DNA of 64,000 nucleotides, taken from Comamonadaceae bacterium G21597-S1. GTDB taxonomy: Bacteria; Pseudomonadota; Gammaproteobacteria; Burkholderiales; Burkholderiaceae_C. Position numbers and translations under genes: made by a program. The notes under the pieces are model-generated. The model was not told the origin of the DNA. It searched no databases and worked only from the letters and a program-made list of their open reading frames with translations. The DNA is taken from the NCBI GenBank assembly GCA_027214345.1, contig JAPWHR010000006.1, positions 62,001 to 126,000 of the forward strand, read 5' to 3'. Of this stretch, positions 16,601 to 25,644 are shown piece after piece (the stretch's first letter is position 1; each line of letters starts with the position of its first letter).

Positions 16601-17386
16601 TCATTTTCCGGTCCATTGCGGCTTGCGCTTCTCGCGGAAGGCCAGTTGTCCCTCCTGCGCGTCTTCCGTCAACGCGAACAGCGCGATCTGGCTCTCGGTG
16701 AAAGACATCGATTCCTCGAACGCCATCTGCTCGATCGCCGTCATCGTGTACAGGCCGCGCCGGATCGCCGACGGCGACTTGTCGAGGATGCGGCCGAGCA
16801 ACCAGTCGACTCCTTCGTCCAGGTCCTCGCGCACGTGGTTGACCAGGCCGTGTTCCAGCGCCTGTGCGGCGGTGATGGGTTCGCCGGTGATGCACATCTC
16901 GGCCAGCACGCGGCGCGGCAGCAACTTGTCGAGCACGCTGAGCACCTGGGCCGGGAACAGGCCGATCTTGACCTCGGGCAGGCCGAAGATGGCCCTTGGC
17001 GTGGCGATGGCCATGTGGCACATGCCCATCACGCCCATGCCGCCGGCCATGCAGGCGCCATTGACGCGGGCGATCAGCGGCACGGTGGAGGCGCGCGCCT
17101 GGCGAAACAGGTTGGCGAAACCGGCATGCGGCTCGGAGTAGTCGAACTTGAACGAGGTGCCGGTCTGCAGGTCGGCGCCGGCGCAGAAAGCGCGATCGCC
17201 GGCGCCGGTGATGACGATGGCACGGACGGAGCGGTCCTGGTTGGCACGGGTCATTGCGGCGCTCAGACCCTGCAACACGCGGGGGCTGATCGCGTTGCGC
17301 CGCTCTTCGCGGTTGATCGTCAGCCACAACACGTCACCGCGTTGTTCTTCCAACAGTTCGGATGGGGTGGTATTGGTCGTGCTCAT
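16601..17386 (-). CDS. Enoyl-CoA hydratase/isomerase family protein
   Basis: This 261-aa crotonase-fold enzyme has oxyanion-hole segments at AFCAGADL (about 66-73) and GACMAGGMGVMGMCHMAIA (about 109-127), and the third conserved block FGLPEVKIGLFP. The second catalytic Glu position of canonical hydratases falls in LPEVKIG, so hydratase activity is possible, but crotonases also catalyse isomerisation, hydrolysis or C-C cleavage. GAGGAG lies 5 nt before the ATG. It is 22 bp upstream of the AtuA-like gene and 50 bp downstream of the CoA-transferase, in the same operon. Confidence 0.88.
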   Translation of the reverse strand: MSTTNTTPSELLEEQRGDVLWLTINREERRNAISPRVLQGLSAAMTRANQDRSVRAIVITGAGDRAFCAGADLQTGTSFKFDYSEPHAGFANLFRQARASTVPLIARVNGACMAGGMGVMGMCHMAIATPRAIFGLPEVKIGLFPAQVLSVLDKLLPRRVLAEMCITGEPITAAQALEHGLVNHVREDLDEGVDWLLGRILDKSPSAIRRGLYTMTAIEQMAFEESMSFTESQIALFALTEDAQEGQLAFREKRKPQWTGK

Positions 17387-17436
17387 CGGGTCTCCTCGGG
17401 TCGGGGTGGTTTCAGATCAAGGATGGCGGCTGTTGT

Positions 17437-18675
17437 TCATGCGCGCACCGCGCCGCTGGCCAGCAGCGCGTCGATGCGGGTTTCGCCATAACCGATCTCG
17501 CGCAACACGTCGCGGCTGTGTTGGCCCAGGCGTGGCGCCGGCCGGGCCTCGCCCGGGGGCGTGCCGGACCATTCGCTGGGCACGGCCATCTGGCGGATCG
17601 TGCCGACGTCAGGGTGTTGCTGGGTGCTGAAGAAGCCGATGTCGTCCAGGTGCGCGTCCGCCAGCAGGCTGTCGAAGGTGTGCATCGGAAACACCGGGAT
17701 GTCGGTGCCGGCCAGCAGCGCCTGCAGCTCGGCGGTCGTGCGGCGCCCGATTTCGTCGGACACCATCGCATACAAGGCATCGATGTGTTGCGTGCGCGCG
17801 CGGATGTCGGCAAAACGCGGGTCGGTCGTGAACAGATCGCCCTGGCCGATGGCCGCGAGAAAGGCGCGCCACTGCACGTCGGTGTAGATCAGGCAACACA
17901 CATGGCCGTCGCGGGTTGCGTACGGACGGCGCTGCGGCGACAGCAGGCGCGGGTAGCCGAAGTCGCCCTGCGCCGGGACGAAGGTCTGGCCGTACAGGTG
18001 GTCGCCCAGCACCTGCGGCACCATGGTCTCGAACATCGGGATGTCGACGCGCTGGCCGCGGCCGCTGCGTTCGCGCCCGTACAAGGCCGAGGCGATGACG
18101 CCGAACGCATACAGGCCGACGGAACGGTCGGCGATCGTGATCGGCAGGTAACGCGGGATGTCGCCGCTGGACAGCGCCATGGCCTGCGGCAACGCGCAGG
18201 CGGCCTGGATCAGGTCGTCGAACGCGGCGCTGGCGGCATAACGGCCGCGTTGCGAGAAGCCGAACATGCCGGCATAGATCAGGCGCGGGTTGACGGTGGC
18301 CAGCGTGTCGTAGTCGAGGCCGAGCCGGGCCATGGCCTGCGGCCGCACGTTGTAGGTCAATACGTCGGCATCACGCACCAGGTCGAGCAAGGCGGCGCGG
18401 CCGTCCGGGTGCTTGAGGTCGAGCGCGATGCTGCGCTTGTTGCGGTTCATCGCCAGGAACAGCGGCCCCATCTTGCGCTGGCCCTGCGGGCCGATGGTGC
18501 GGATCACGTCGCCATCGGGCGACTCCACCTTGACCACGTCGGCGCCCAGGTCGCCCAGCATCTGGGTGGCCGACGGGCCCATGAAGATGGTGGTGATGTC
18601 GATCACGCGCACGCCGCTCAAGGGGCCGCGTTCGCATGCCGTGTCCGGTTCGCTTGTCTGCATCTGGGCTACCAT
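17437..18675 (-). CDS. CaiB/BaiF-family (class III) CoA-transferase
   Basis: This 412-aa cytoplasmic enzyme is recognised by GVRVIDITTIFMGPSATQML, GADVVKVESPDGD, NRNKRSIALDLKHPDGR and the block around SAAFDDLIQA, where Asp153 is the likely acyl-forming residue. It transfers CoA to a free carboxylate, probably the first activation step of this operon's pathway. It is the first gene of the minus-strand operon and divergent from the oxidoreductase at 18711, with only 35 bp between. The start is ATG 18675; an in-frame ATG at 18663 is also possible. Confidence 0.87.
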   Translation of the reverse strand: MVAQMQTSEPDTACERGPLSGVRVIDITTIFMGPSATQMLGDLGADVVKVESPDGDVIRTIGPQGQRKMGPLFLAMNRNKRSIALDLKHPDGRAALLDLVRDADVLTYNVRPQAMARLGLDYDTLATVNPRLIYAGMFGFSQRGRYAASAAFDDLIQAACALPQAMALSSGDIPRYLPITIADRSVGLYAFGVIASALYGRERSGRGQRVDIPMFETMVPQVLGDHLYGQTFVPAQGDFGYPRLLSPQRRPYATRDGHVCCLIYTDVQWRAFLAAIGQGDLFTTDPRFADIRARTQHIDALYAMVSDEIGRRTTAELQALLAGTDIPVFPMHTFDSLLADAHLDDIGFFSTQQHPDVGTIRQMAVPSEWSGTPPGEARPAPRLGQHSRDVLREIGYGETRIDALLASGAVRA

Positions 18676-18710
18676 CGGGCCGTGATCTTAAAGTTCTATT
18701 TATAGATTCT
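18676..18710. promoter_or_regulatory. Short AT-rich divergent promoter region
   Basis: The 35-bp gap between the CoA-transferase and the oxidoreductase is strikingly AT-rich for this window. The minus strand carries TATAAA about 25 nt before the CoA-transferase ATG. The plus strand has TATAGA 5 nt before the oxidoreductase ATG, which would imply a nearly leaderless transcript. No clear -35 boxes are visible. Confidence 0.35.
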
Positions 18711-19838
18711 ATGCCACGAATCCTGCCTGCCGGCCAGCGCGTGCTGGTCTCCGAATTCGCCGACAACCCGATGGATGCCGTCGAGCACCACATGGCGCTG
18801 CATACGATGCCGGCGCCCGACCCGGCGCAACTGGGCCCGGACGAGGTGGTGGTCGCGGTCCGCAGTGCCGCCGTGAGCTGGGTCGACCTGCTGATGACCA
18901 GCGGCCAATACCAGCACATGCCCCGGCCGCCGTATTGCCCGGGCATGGAATACAGCGGCACGGTCGAAGCCGTCGGCGCGGCGGTCGACCCGGCCCGGGT
19001 GGCCGTGGGCGACCGCGTGCTGGCCGACTTCATGCAGGTCGGCGCGCGCAGTGGCGGCGCCTACCAGGCGGCGGGCGGATTCGCGTCGTATGCGGTGATC
19101 CCGCAGCAGGCGGCCTACCGGATCCCGGACGGTTTCTCGTTCGACGAAGCCTGCTGCCTGCTGGGCAACTACGAAACCGCCTGGCACTGCCTGGTCGCGC
19201 GGGGGCAGCTGCGGGCCGGCGAAAGCGTGCTGATCCTGGGCGCCTCGGGTTCGACCGGCATGGCGGCAGTGCAGATGGCCAAGCTGCTCGGTGCCTCCGT
19301 CATCGCGGCTGGACGCTCCGACGCCAAACTCTCCGTGGTGCAGGCCCACGGAGCGGACCATGTCGTGAACATCCGCGGCACCGACGCCGATGTCGGCGGC
19401 GTGCGGCCGTTCCGCGACGAGGTCAAGGCGCTCACCGGCGGCAAGGGCGTGGACCTGGTCTATGACGCGGTCGGCGGCGCCACCACGCTCGAGGCGATGC
19501 GCGCGATGGCCTTTGGCGGCCGCTTGCTGATCGTCGGCTGGACATCGACCCCCGATGTCGCGCGTGGCAAGGGCCAACGCGGCGCGCCGAACGCCAACCA
19601 GCTGCCGACCAACATCATGCAGATGAAAGGCCTGACGGTGATGGGTTGCCCGGCGGTGATCGCGGTGGCGCACGACCCGTCGCTGCGCACCGAGCGGTTG
19701 GCGCGCATCTGGCAGTGGGTGCGGGAGGGACGCATCCGGCCGCATGTCTCGCACCGCTATCCGCTGGCGCAGTTCAGGGAGGCGATGCGGGCGCGGTGGC
19801 AGGGGGACGTGACGGGAGGGTGCGTGTTGCATCCCTGA
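18711..19838 (+). CDS. NAD(P)H:quinone oxidoreductase-like medium-chain dehydrogenase
   Basis: The protein has 375 aa. The GroES-like N-terminal domain (about 35-150) contains VSWVDLLMTSGQYQ, PYCPGMEYSGTVEAVG and GDRVLADF. The Rossmann domain begins at about 172 with VLILGASGSTGMAAVQMAK and includes GGKGVDLVYDAVGG. Structural zinc ligands are absent, as in zeta-crystallin/quinone oxidoreductases. It probably reduces an enone or enoyl intermediate of the divergent operon. The ATG at 18711 has no Shine-Dalgarno and sits next to an AT-rich stretch, so a leaderless start is possible. Confidence 0.85.
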   Translation: MPRILPAGQRVLVSEFADNPMDAVEHHMALHTMPAPDPAQLGPDEVVVAVRSAAVSWVDLLMTSGQYQHMPRPPYCPGMEYSGTVEAVGAAVDPARVAVGDRVLADFMQVGARSGGAYQAAGGFASYAVIPQQAAYRIPDGFSFDEACCLLGNYETAWHCLVARGQLRAGESVLILGASGSTGMAAVQMAKLLGASVIAAGRSDAKLSVVQAHGADHVVNIRGTDADVGGVRPFRDEVKALTGGKGVDLVYDAVGGATTLEAMRAMAFGGRLLIVGWTSTPDVARGKGQRGAPNANQLPTNIMQMKGLTVMGCPAVIAVAHDPSLRTERLARIWQWVREGRIRPHVSHRYPLAQFREAMRARWQGDVTGGCVLHP

Positions 19839-19853
19839 GGCGGTCCCGATCCG

Positions 19854-21326
19854 TCATCCCGGTTGGCGGGCCGCTGAAAAAATGGCCATCATCTCGTCCG
19901 CCAGCGGAGGCTCGGGCCCGTCGAGCAGGCACGTGAGGCGTTGCGCGGCCGCCGTGTCGATCAGGCCGTCGGTGCAGGCGCGGAACTTGGCAGACATCTC
20001 CTGGTCGGTCATCGGCAGCAGCGGCCCGCCGCGGTAACGCAGATCCGCCTCGCGCTCCAGCGTGCGTCCGTCCACCAGCGTGATGCGCACCCGCGAACGG
20101 ATGCGATCGAAACCCTGGGCATTGATCTGCGCATCGCGGTGCACCCGGACCTTGCGCTGCATCTGCTGGAACGTGTCGGTGGCCACCGTTCCGTCCTCGA
20201 AGGCGCGGATCGGCGCATCGCGGAACAGCACCATCATGGTCAGCAGCGCCGGCATGCTGAACTTGGCCTGCAGGCCGTTGGCCGCCAGTGGATACCGGAT
20301 CGGGTTGATGATGTTGTCGCCGGCGAACAGGTCGATCTGCGCGACCTGGTCGGGCTGGATGTCGTGTTCGATCACGAGCGCGCGCGCGGCGTCCATGGTC
20401 TGGTGCGTCAGGATGCCGCTGGGATATGGCTTGATGCTGACGCCGGGATCGACGATGCTCCAGGTTGCGCCGAAACCTTCCGCGGTCTTTGCGGCGTCGA
20501 AGCCGCCGGCGGTGACGGCCGGAAATCCCCAGCGGCCGTCGAGTGCATCGGGATCGGCGGTGAATCCCCGGCCCGCCAGCTGCGCGGCCAGCACCCCGTT
20601 CTCGCTGGCCCGTCCTACATGCAGCGGCTTGGTCATGGTACCGAAATTGCAGCGGATGCCGGCAGCAAGACTGGCGGCGATGCCGATGGCGTTGCGCACC
20701 TGCGCTGCATCGAGTTGCAGCAGGCAGGCCGCCGCCGCCATCGCGCCGAAGGTGCCGACCGTGCCGGACGAATGGTGGCCACGCAGATAGTGTTCGGCCG
20801 GCAGCCATTCCGAGATCTTGCATTCGACCTCGAACCCGATCAGGAAGGCCCGCATCAGCGCGTTCCAGCCTACGGCGGCATCGCCACGGGCTGCTACGGC
20901 ATCGGCCACCACCAGGGCCGCGGTCAGGGGAGGGACGGTCGGATGGGTCAACAGGCCATAGACATGCCGGGGGTCATGGCTGACCTGGGTGTCGTCGAAA
21001 TCGTGCGCATGGGCCGAGGTGCCCAGAACCCGTGCCGCGGCCGTCGCAGGGACGCGTTGGCCGCCGGCGCCAAGCAGGCGGGACTGCGGTGCGCCGCCCT
21101 GTTCGGCTGCGAACGACACCAGCAGGCGGGTCGACGCCTCATGCAGGCCGGCGATATACAGGCCACTGGTATCGAACATGCAACGCCGCGCGATGTCGAG
21201 CGCTGCCACGGGCAGGTCCTCGAAACAGGTGTCGACGATGAAACGCGCGCAGCGGGCGGTGAGCGTGCCGTCGGTAGCCGGTGCGAGGACAGGGACGCTC
21301 GCGGCGAGTGAATGGTTGATGTGCAC
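19854..21326 (-). CDS. MmgE/PrpD family protein
   Basis: This 490-aa cytoplasmic protein of the 2-methylcitrate dehydratase/cis-aconitate decarboxylase fold shows AHAHDFDDTQVSHDP (about 100), HHSSGTVGTFGAMAAA, the MTKPLHVGRASENGVLAA block and KPYPSGILTHQTMDAA. The substrate cannot be told from sequence; family members act on 2-methylcitrate, aconitate or other polycarboxylates. The GTG at 21326 was chosen because GGAGAG lies 4 nt upstream; a longer frame to 21413 adds unrelated residues. It is divergent from the GntR/FCD regulator, whose operator may also control it. Confidence 0.85.
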   Translation of the reverse strand: MHINHSLAASVPVLAPATDGTLTARCARFIVDTCFEDLPVAALDIARRCMFDTSGLYIAGLHEASTRLLVSFAAEQGGAPQSRLLGAGGQRVPATAAARVLGTSAHAHDFDDTQVSHDPRHVYGLLTHPTVPPLTAALVVADAVAARGDAAVGWNALMRAFLIGFEVECKISEWLPAEHYLRGHHSSGTVGTFGAMAAAACLLQLDAAQVRNAIGIAASLAAGIRCNFGTMTKPLHVGRASENGVLAAQLAGRGFTADPDALDGRWGFPAVTAGGFDAAKTAEGFGATWSIVDPGVSIKPYPSGILTHQTMDAARALVIEHDIQPDQVAQIDLFAGDNIINPIRYPLAANGLQAKFSMPALLTMMVLFRDAPIRAFEDGTVATDTFQQMQRKVRVHRDAQINAQGFDRIRSRVRITLVDGRTLEREADLRYRGGPLLPMTDQEMSAKFRACTDGLIDTAAAQRLTCLLDGPEPPLADEMMAIFSAARQPG

Positions 21327-21420
21327 GGGGCTCTCCAGAAGGCGGGGTGGTCGACATGACTGCGCCGGGACGGCCGAACCGGCCCGGCGCTCGAATCTGG
21401 ATGCATGATACATAAAAATG

Positions 21421-21449
21421 TTGACAGACGACAGATGACAGCCTACAGT
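21421..21449 (+). promoter_or_regulatory. Sigma-70 promoter of the GntR/FCD gene, with tandem heptamers
   Basis: TTGACA (21421-21426), a 17-bp spacer and TACAGT (21444-21449) make a near-consensus promoter 20 bp before the ATG at 21470. The spacer consists of imperfect tandem heptamers (TGACAGA, CGACAGA, TGACAGC, CTACAGT). An ATG-ATA-CAT inverted repeat lies just upstream (about 21406-21414). Either could be an operator for autoregulation and for the divergent MmgE/PrpD gene. Confidence 0.6.
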
Positions 21450-21469
21450 TCAAAAAAACGGAACGCATC

Positions 21470-22165
21470 ATGGGCACACAAGACATCAATCCGATCCACC
21501 AACACCTGGGCAGCACGCTGGCGAACCTGGTGGCCGATCGACTCGAAGCGATGGTCGTGAACGGTGGCCTGGCCAGTGGCGAGAGGCTCAACGAGGTCGC
21601 GCTGGCGGCGGAACTGGGTGTCAGTCGCGGGCCGGTCCGGGAGTCGATCCGCATCCTCGAGCGCAAAGGCCTGGTGACCGTCGTCGCGAACCGCGGGGCC
21701 TTCGTACGCAAGGTCGATGTGGAGGACATGGTCGACCTGTACCGCATACGCGCCGCGATCACCGGCCTGGCCTGCGAACTGGCGGCCGAACGTGCCGATC
21801 CGCATACGCTGGCGCAATTGCGGGCGCTGGTTGCGTCGATGGGCGAAGCCGCCGAGCACGAACGGCAAGACGACTATTACGAACTCAACCTGGCTTTCCA
21901 TCAGGCCTTGGTCGTCTCCTCGGGCAGCGCGCGGCTGCAGGCGATCAACGAGCAGCTGGTCGCCCAGGCACATCTGTTCCGGCGCGGGTCGTTGACCCGG
22001 GTGACCGACATGCGGCAGTCCAACGAAGAGCATATCCAGATCGTCGAGGCGATCGCGGCGGGTGACGGCGCGCGCGCCAATGCCTTGGGCGGGCGGCATG
22101 TGGACGCGGGGCGCGAACGTTTCATGCAGGCGGCGCAGCCGCAGACGCCGGCGGCGCGCGACTGA
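21470..22165 (+). CDS. GntR-family regulator, FadR/FCD subgroup
   Basis: The protein has 231 aa. The N-terminal winged helix (about 15-80) contains SGERLNEVALAAELGVSRGPVRESIRILERKGLV. The C-terminal all-helical FCD domain (about 85-215) has the metal/ligand residues D...R (MVDLYRIRAAI), H in LAFHQALVVSSG and H in SNEEHIQIVEAI. It is transcribed away from MmgE/PrpD and precedes the ABC-transporter genes by 68 bp. It probably regulates both sides. The effector is likely a small carboxylate, as for other FCD proteins. Confidence 0.88.
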   Translation: MGTQDINPIHQHLGSTLANLVADRLEAMVVNGGLASGERLNEVALAAELGVSRGPVRESIRILERKGLVTVVANRGAFVRKVDVEDMVDLYRIRAAITGLACELAAERADPHTLAQLRALVASMGEAAEHERQDDYYELNLAFHQALVVSSGSARLQAINEQLVAQAHLFRRGSLTRVTDMRQSNEEHIQIVEAIAAGDGARANALGGRHVDAGRERFMQAAQPQTPAARD

Positions 22166-22233
22166 ACCGACAACATCGACCCATCCGATCGCCGCGTTGC
22201 ACCGGGCGGCGACACCACCCAAGGAGACACACC

Positions 22234-23811
22234 ATGACCCTGTTCAAGCAACTGCTCGGCGCGGCCGCCATCGTGCTGGCGGCCACGACCACACCACCGG
22301 TCCGGGCTGCCGACAGTGCCCTGATCGGCGTGCGGACCGAAACCCAGTCGATCGATCCGCATTTTTCGTATGTGGCGCCCAGCAAGGCGGCGGCGCACCA
22401 CATCTTCGATGCGCTCATCATGCGCGACGCCGATCTGCAGCTGACCCCGGCACTGGCGGTCAGCTGGACCCACAAGGGAGGCAAGGCGTGGGAGATCAAG
22501 TTGCGGCCGAACGTGAAATGGCACGACGGCAAGCCATTCACCGCGCAGGACGTGTTGTTCACGTTCGAGCGTGCCGGCAAGGTGCCCAACAGCCCGGCGC
22601 CGTTTGGCCAGTTCCTGTCGCAGATCGAAAAGGTGGTCGCATCCGACGACCTGACGCTGCAGATCACCACGCGCAACGAGTCACCGCAACTGCTGTACGA
22701 CCTCGCCGAAATACCCATCGTGTCCCGCCATGCGGGTTTGAACGCCAGCACCGACGACTACAACAGCGGCAAGGCGGCCATCGGCACCGGCCCGTTCCGG
22801 TTCGTTTCCTGGAAACCGGGCGGCGCACTGGAGCTGGAGCGCAACGACGACTACTTCGGCGCCAAGGCAGGCTTCAAACGGCTCAGCGTGGTGTCCATGC
22901 CCAACGACGCCTCGCGCATGGCGGCCCTGCTTGCCGGCAGCGTCGACCTGATCGACTCGGTTCCGCCGGACGCGATGCAGACATTGAAGAAGGATGCCCG
23001 CTTCGCGGTCTGGCAGATCGAGGACGTCTATGCGACCTACCTGCACATGGACACGAGCCGTGAGAAGACGCCTTTCATCCGCGCCAAGGACGGCAGCGAA
23101 ATCCGCAATCCGCTGCTCGATCCGCGGGTGCGCCAGGCGTTGTCGCTGGCGATCAATCGGGCAGCCATCATCGACCGGCTGTTGTATGGCATGGGCGTGC
23201 CGGCCGGGCAGCTGGCGGCGCCGCGCATGCATGGCTTCAACCCCGCGCTCAAGCCCGCTCCGTTCGACGCCAGGCGGGCACGTGCCTTGCTCGCGGAGGC
23301 GGGTTATCCGAACGGCTTCCAGATGACGATCCACGGCCCGAACAACCGTTATGTCGCCGACGCAGCGATCACGCAGGCGGTGGCGCAGATGTTCGAGCAG
23401 ATCGGCATCTCGATGAAGGTCGAGACCATGCCCTCGAACGTGTTCTTCACCCGCGGTTCGGCGCAGGAGTTCAGCATCTTCTTCATCGCCTGGGGTTCGG
23501 CCCAGGGCACGGCGTCGCACGGCCTGCGCGGGGTACTGATGACCTACGACAAGGCCCGGGGCTATGGACCGTCGAACCGGGGACGGTACTCCAACGCCAA
23601 AGTCGACGAGTTGACCATCGCATCGATCAACACCTTCAAGCCGGACGAAGCCGCGCGCCTGGCGCGTGAGGCCGCTGCCATCGCCTTCGGTGAGAACGGC
23701 ATCATTCCGCTGCATTACCAGGTCAATGTCTGGGCCGGCAAGGCTGGTTTGACCTTTGTTCCGCGCAGCGACCAGATGACGCTCGGCCAGGGTCTGGCGC
23801 CCAAGAACTGA
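22234..23811 (+). CDS. ABC transporter substrate-binding protein, family 5 (peptide/nickel type)
   Basis: This 525-aa periplasmic protein has a signal peptide (about 1-26, cleavage near VRAAD). The SBP-bac-5 body includes QSIDPHFSY, NVKWHDGKPFTAQDVLFTFE, GTGPFRFVSWKPGG, DPRVRQALSLAINR and AEAGYPNGF. It binds the imported solute and delivers it to the two permeases encoded downstream. AAGGAG lies before the ATG. The cognate CocE-type hydrolase follows 15 bp downstream, suggesting the ligand is an ester or amide. Confidence 0.9.
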   Translation: MTLFKQLLGAAAIVLAATTTPPVRAADSALIGVRTETQSIDPHFSYVAPSKAAAHHIFDALIMRDADLQLTPALAVSWTHKGGKAWEIKLRPNVKWHDGKPFTAQDVLFTFERAGKVPNSPAPFGQFLSQIEKVVASDDLTLQITTRNESPQLLYDLAEIPIVSRHAGLNASTDDYNSGKAAIGTGPFRFVSWKPGGALELERNDDYFGAKAGFKRLSVVSMPNDASRMAALLAGSVDLIDSVPPDAMQTLKKDARFAVWQIEDVYATYLHMDTSREKTPFIRAKDGSEIRNPLLDPRVRQALSLAINRAAIIDRLLYGMGVPAGQLAAPRMHGFNPALKPAPFDARRARALLAEAGYPNGFQMTIHGPNNRYVADAAITQAVAQMFEQIGISMKVETMPSNVFFTRGSAQEFSIFFIAWGSAQGTASHGLRGVLMTYDKARGYGPSNRGRYSNAKVDELTIASINTFKPDEAARLAREAAAIAFGENGIIPLHYQVNVWAGKAGLTFVPRSDQMTLGQGLAPKN

Positions 23812-23826
23812 TCCCGCGATCCCACG

Positions 23827-25644
23827 ATGCGTGTCCTCCCGGATGTCCAGGTGCCCCTGCGCGACGGTTGCCGCCTTGGCGCCGATCTCTATCTGCCGCA
23901 GGAGCCGGGTCGACACCCCGCCATCCTGGAGCGCACGCCTTATGGCAAGGACCGCACCGACCAGTCGGAAATCGCGCCGGGCCAGGCGCAGCCCCGCAGC
24001 CGTCGAGAACTGGCCGAGGCCTTCACGTCGCGCGGCTACGCGCTGGTCGTGCAGGACTGCCGGGGTACCGGCACGTCGGAAGGCCGATTCGAAAAATACG
24101 TGAACGAGGCGCGGGATGGCCAGGACAGCATCGCCTGGGTGGCCGCCCAGTCCTGGAGTGACGGGCGGGTCGGCACCATGGGGTTCTCCTACGGATCGGC
24201 GGCGCAGCTGGCCACCGCCACACTGGGGTCGCCACACCTGGTTGCCATGTTCCTCGACAGCGGTGGATTTTTCGACGCGCATGGCAGTGGAATTCGCCAG
24301 GGCGGGTGTTTCGACCTGAAGCAGGCAACCTGGGCCTACCAGCAAGCGTTGCGCATGGCGCGCGCCCGCGACGATGCCGAGCTGGAGCAGGCGGTCCTGG
24401 CGCAATCCTTGTCCGAATGGCTGCGCCGCACGCCCTGGCGCGCCGGTCATTCGCCGGTCGCGGCGCTTCCCGACCTCGAGCGCGAAGTCACGGACGCCTG
24501 GAACTCGGAGGTGTTCGGACCCTATTGGAAACGTCCCGGCCTGTATGCGCGGGACGCCGTGCCGACACTGGCCACCGTGCCGATCTTCCTGTTGTCGGCC
24601 TGGTTCGATACCTCGCTGCGCAACACCGCCGAGTTGTGGCAGGCACTCGCGCAACACGGTTGCCATGCGCCGCTGGTGATCGGGCCCTGGTGCCATGGCG
24701 AACGCCACACGACATGGGCGGGCGAACTGGACTTCGGTCCGCACGCTGCCCTGTCCGCCCTCGGCCTGGGTGCGGACACCCTGGCACTGCGGCTGGACTG
24801 GTTCGACACCGTGCTGTGCCGCGACGCGCAGGCGGTGCGGACGGCCGCGGCGCCGGTACGTTATTACCTGATGGGCGGCGGTACAGGTCTGCGCGACAGT
24901 AACGGTCGGGTCGACCATGGTGGCGCATGGATGTCCGCGTCCCGCTGGCCACCGACGCAGGCCGGCACAGTCACGCTGCACCTCGCGCCGGACCACCGGT
25001 TGCGGGCCGCCGCGCCGGAGCCCGGTGTGCACCGGGTCGTTTGCGACCCGGCCGCGCCGGTACCGACCATCGGAGGCGCGATCAACTCCGGACAACCCGT
25101 GATGGCCGGCGGCGCGTTCGACCAGGTGGTGCGGGCCGACCATCCTGGGGCGGCCGGGTACACCGGTCCGCTGGCCCGGCGCGACGACGTGCTGGTCTAC
25201 GAGACCGAAACACTGACCGACGACGTGTCCGTCGTCGGTGCGGTCCGCGCTCGCCTGTTCGTCCAGACCGACGGGCCGGATGCGGACGTCGCCATCAAGC
25301 TGATCGACGTCTATCCGCCGCACGACGCCGATGCCGCCGGGCCGGCCTACAACATCTGTGACGGGATCCTGCGGCTGAGCCACCGCCATGGCGCGGCCGG
25401 CGTGCAGCCGATGCGGGCCGGGGAGACTTGCGAGGTGCTGGTCGAGGCCTACCCGACGGCGAACCGATTCCTGGCCGGTCACCGCATCCGGCTGGCGATC
25501 GCGGGCTCGAACTTCCCGCATTTCGACATCAATCCGAACACCGATCCTGCGCGGCGCTCGATGGCGCACGCGCGACGCGCGCAGCTGGCAGTGTGCATGG
25601 GGCCGGCCACGCCCTCGAGCCTGATGCTCGACGTCCTGCCATGA
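23827..25644 (+). CDS. CocE/NonD family hydrolase (X-Pro dipeptidyl-peptidase S15 type)
   Basis: The protein has 605 aa. The alpha/beta-hydrolase domain has nucleophile Ser121 in GFSYGS, an Asp in SAWFDTS (about 260) and a His in GPWCHGERH (about 285). Conserved YGKDRTD and QDCRGTGTSEG blocks lie upstream of the nucleophile. A C-terminal jelly-roll (about 360-600) is typical of CocE and glutaryl-7-ACA acylase. No signal peptide is seen, so it acts in the cytoplasm on an imported ester or amide. Its stop overlaps the first permease start by ATGA. Embedding a hydrolase inside an ABC operon is a strong functional hint. Confidence 0.88.
   Translation: MRVLPDVQVPLRDGCRLGADLYLPQEPGRHPAILERTPYGKDRTDQSEIAPGQAQPRSRRELAEAFTSRGYALVVQDCRGTGTSEGRFEKYVNEARDGQDSIAWVAAQSWSDGRVGTMGFSYGSAAQLATATLGSPHLVAMFLDSGGFFDAHGSGIRQGGCFDLKQATWAYQQALRMARARDDAELEQAVLAQSLSEWLRRTPWRAGHSPVAALPDLEREVTDAWNSEVFGPYWKRPGLYARDAVPTLATVPIFLLSAWFDTSLRNTAELWQALAQHGCHAPLVIGPWCHGERHTTWAGELDFGPHAALSALGLGADTLALRLDWFDTVLCRDAQAVRTAAAPVRYYLMGGGTGLRDSNGRVDHGGAWMSASRWPPTQAGTVTLHLAPDHRLRAAAPEPGVHRVVCDPAAPVPTIGGAINSGQPVMAGGAFDQVVRADHPGAAGYTGPLARRDDVLVYETETLTDDVSVVGAVRARLFVQTDGPDADVAIKLIDVYPPHDADAAGPAYNICDGILRLSHRHGAAGVQPMRAGETCEVLVEAYPTANRFLAGHRIRLAIAGSNFPHFDINPNTDPARRSMAHARRAQLAVCMGPATPSSLMLDVLP

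Noticed and set aside
22681-25569. A 962-aa minus-strand open frame opposite the binding-protein and CocE genes
   Set aside because: Its composition (Arg, His, Gly, Gln) is that of a shadow frame, with no recognisable domain. The plus-strand genes have complete motifs.
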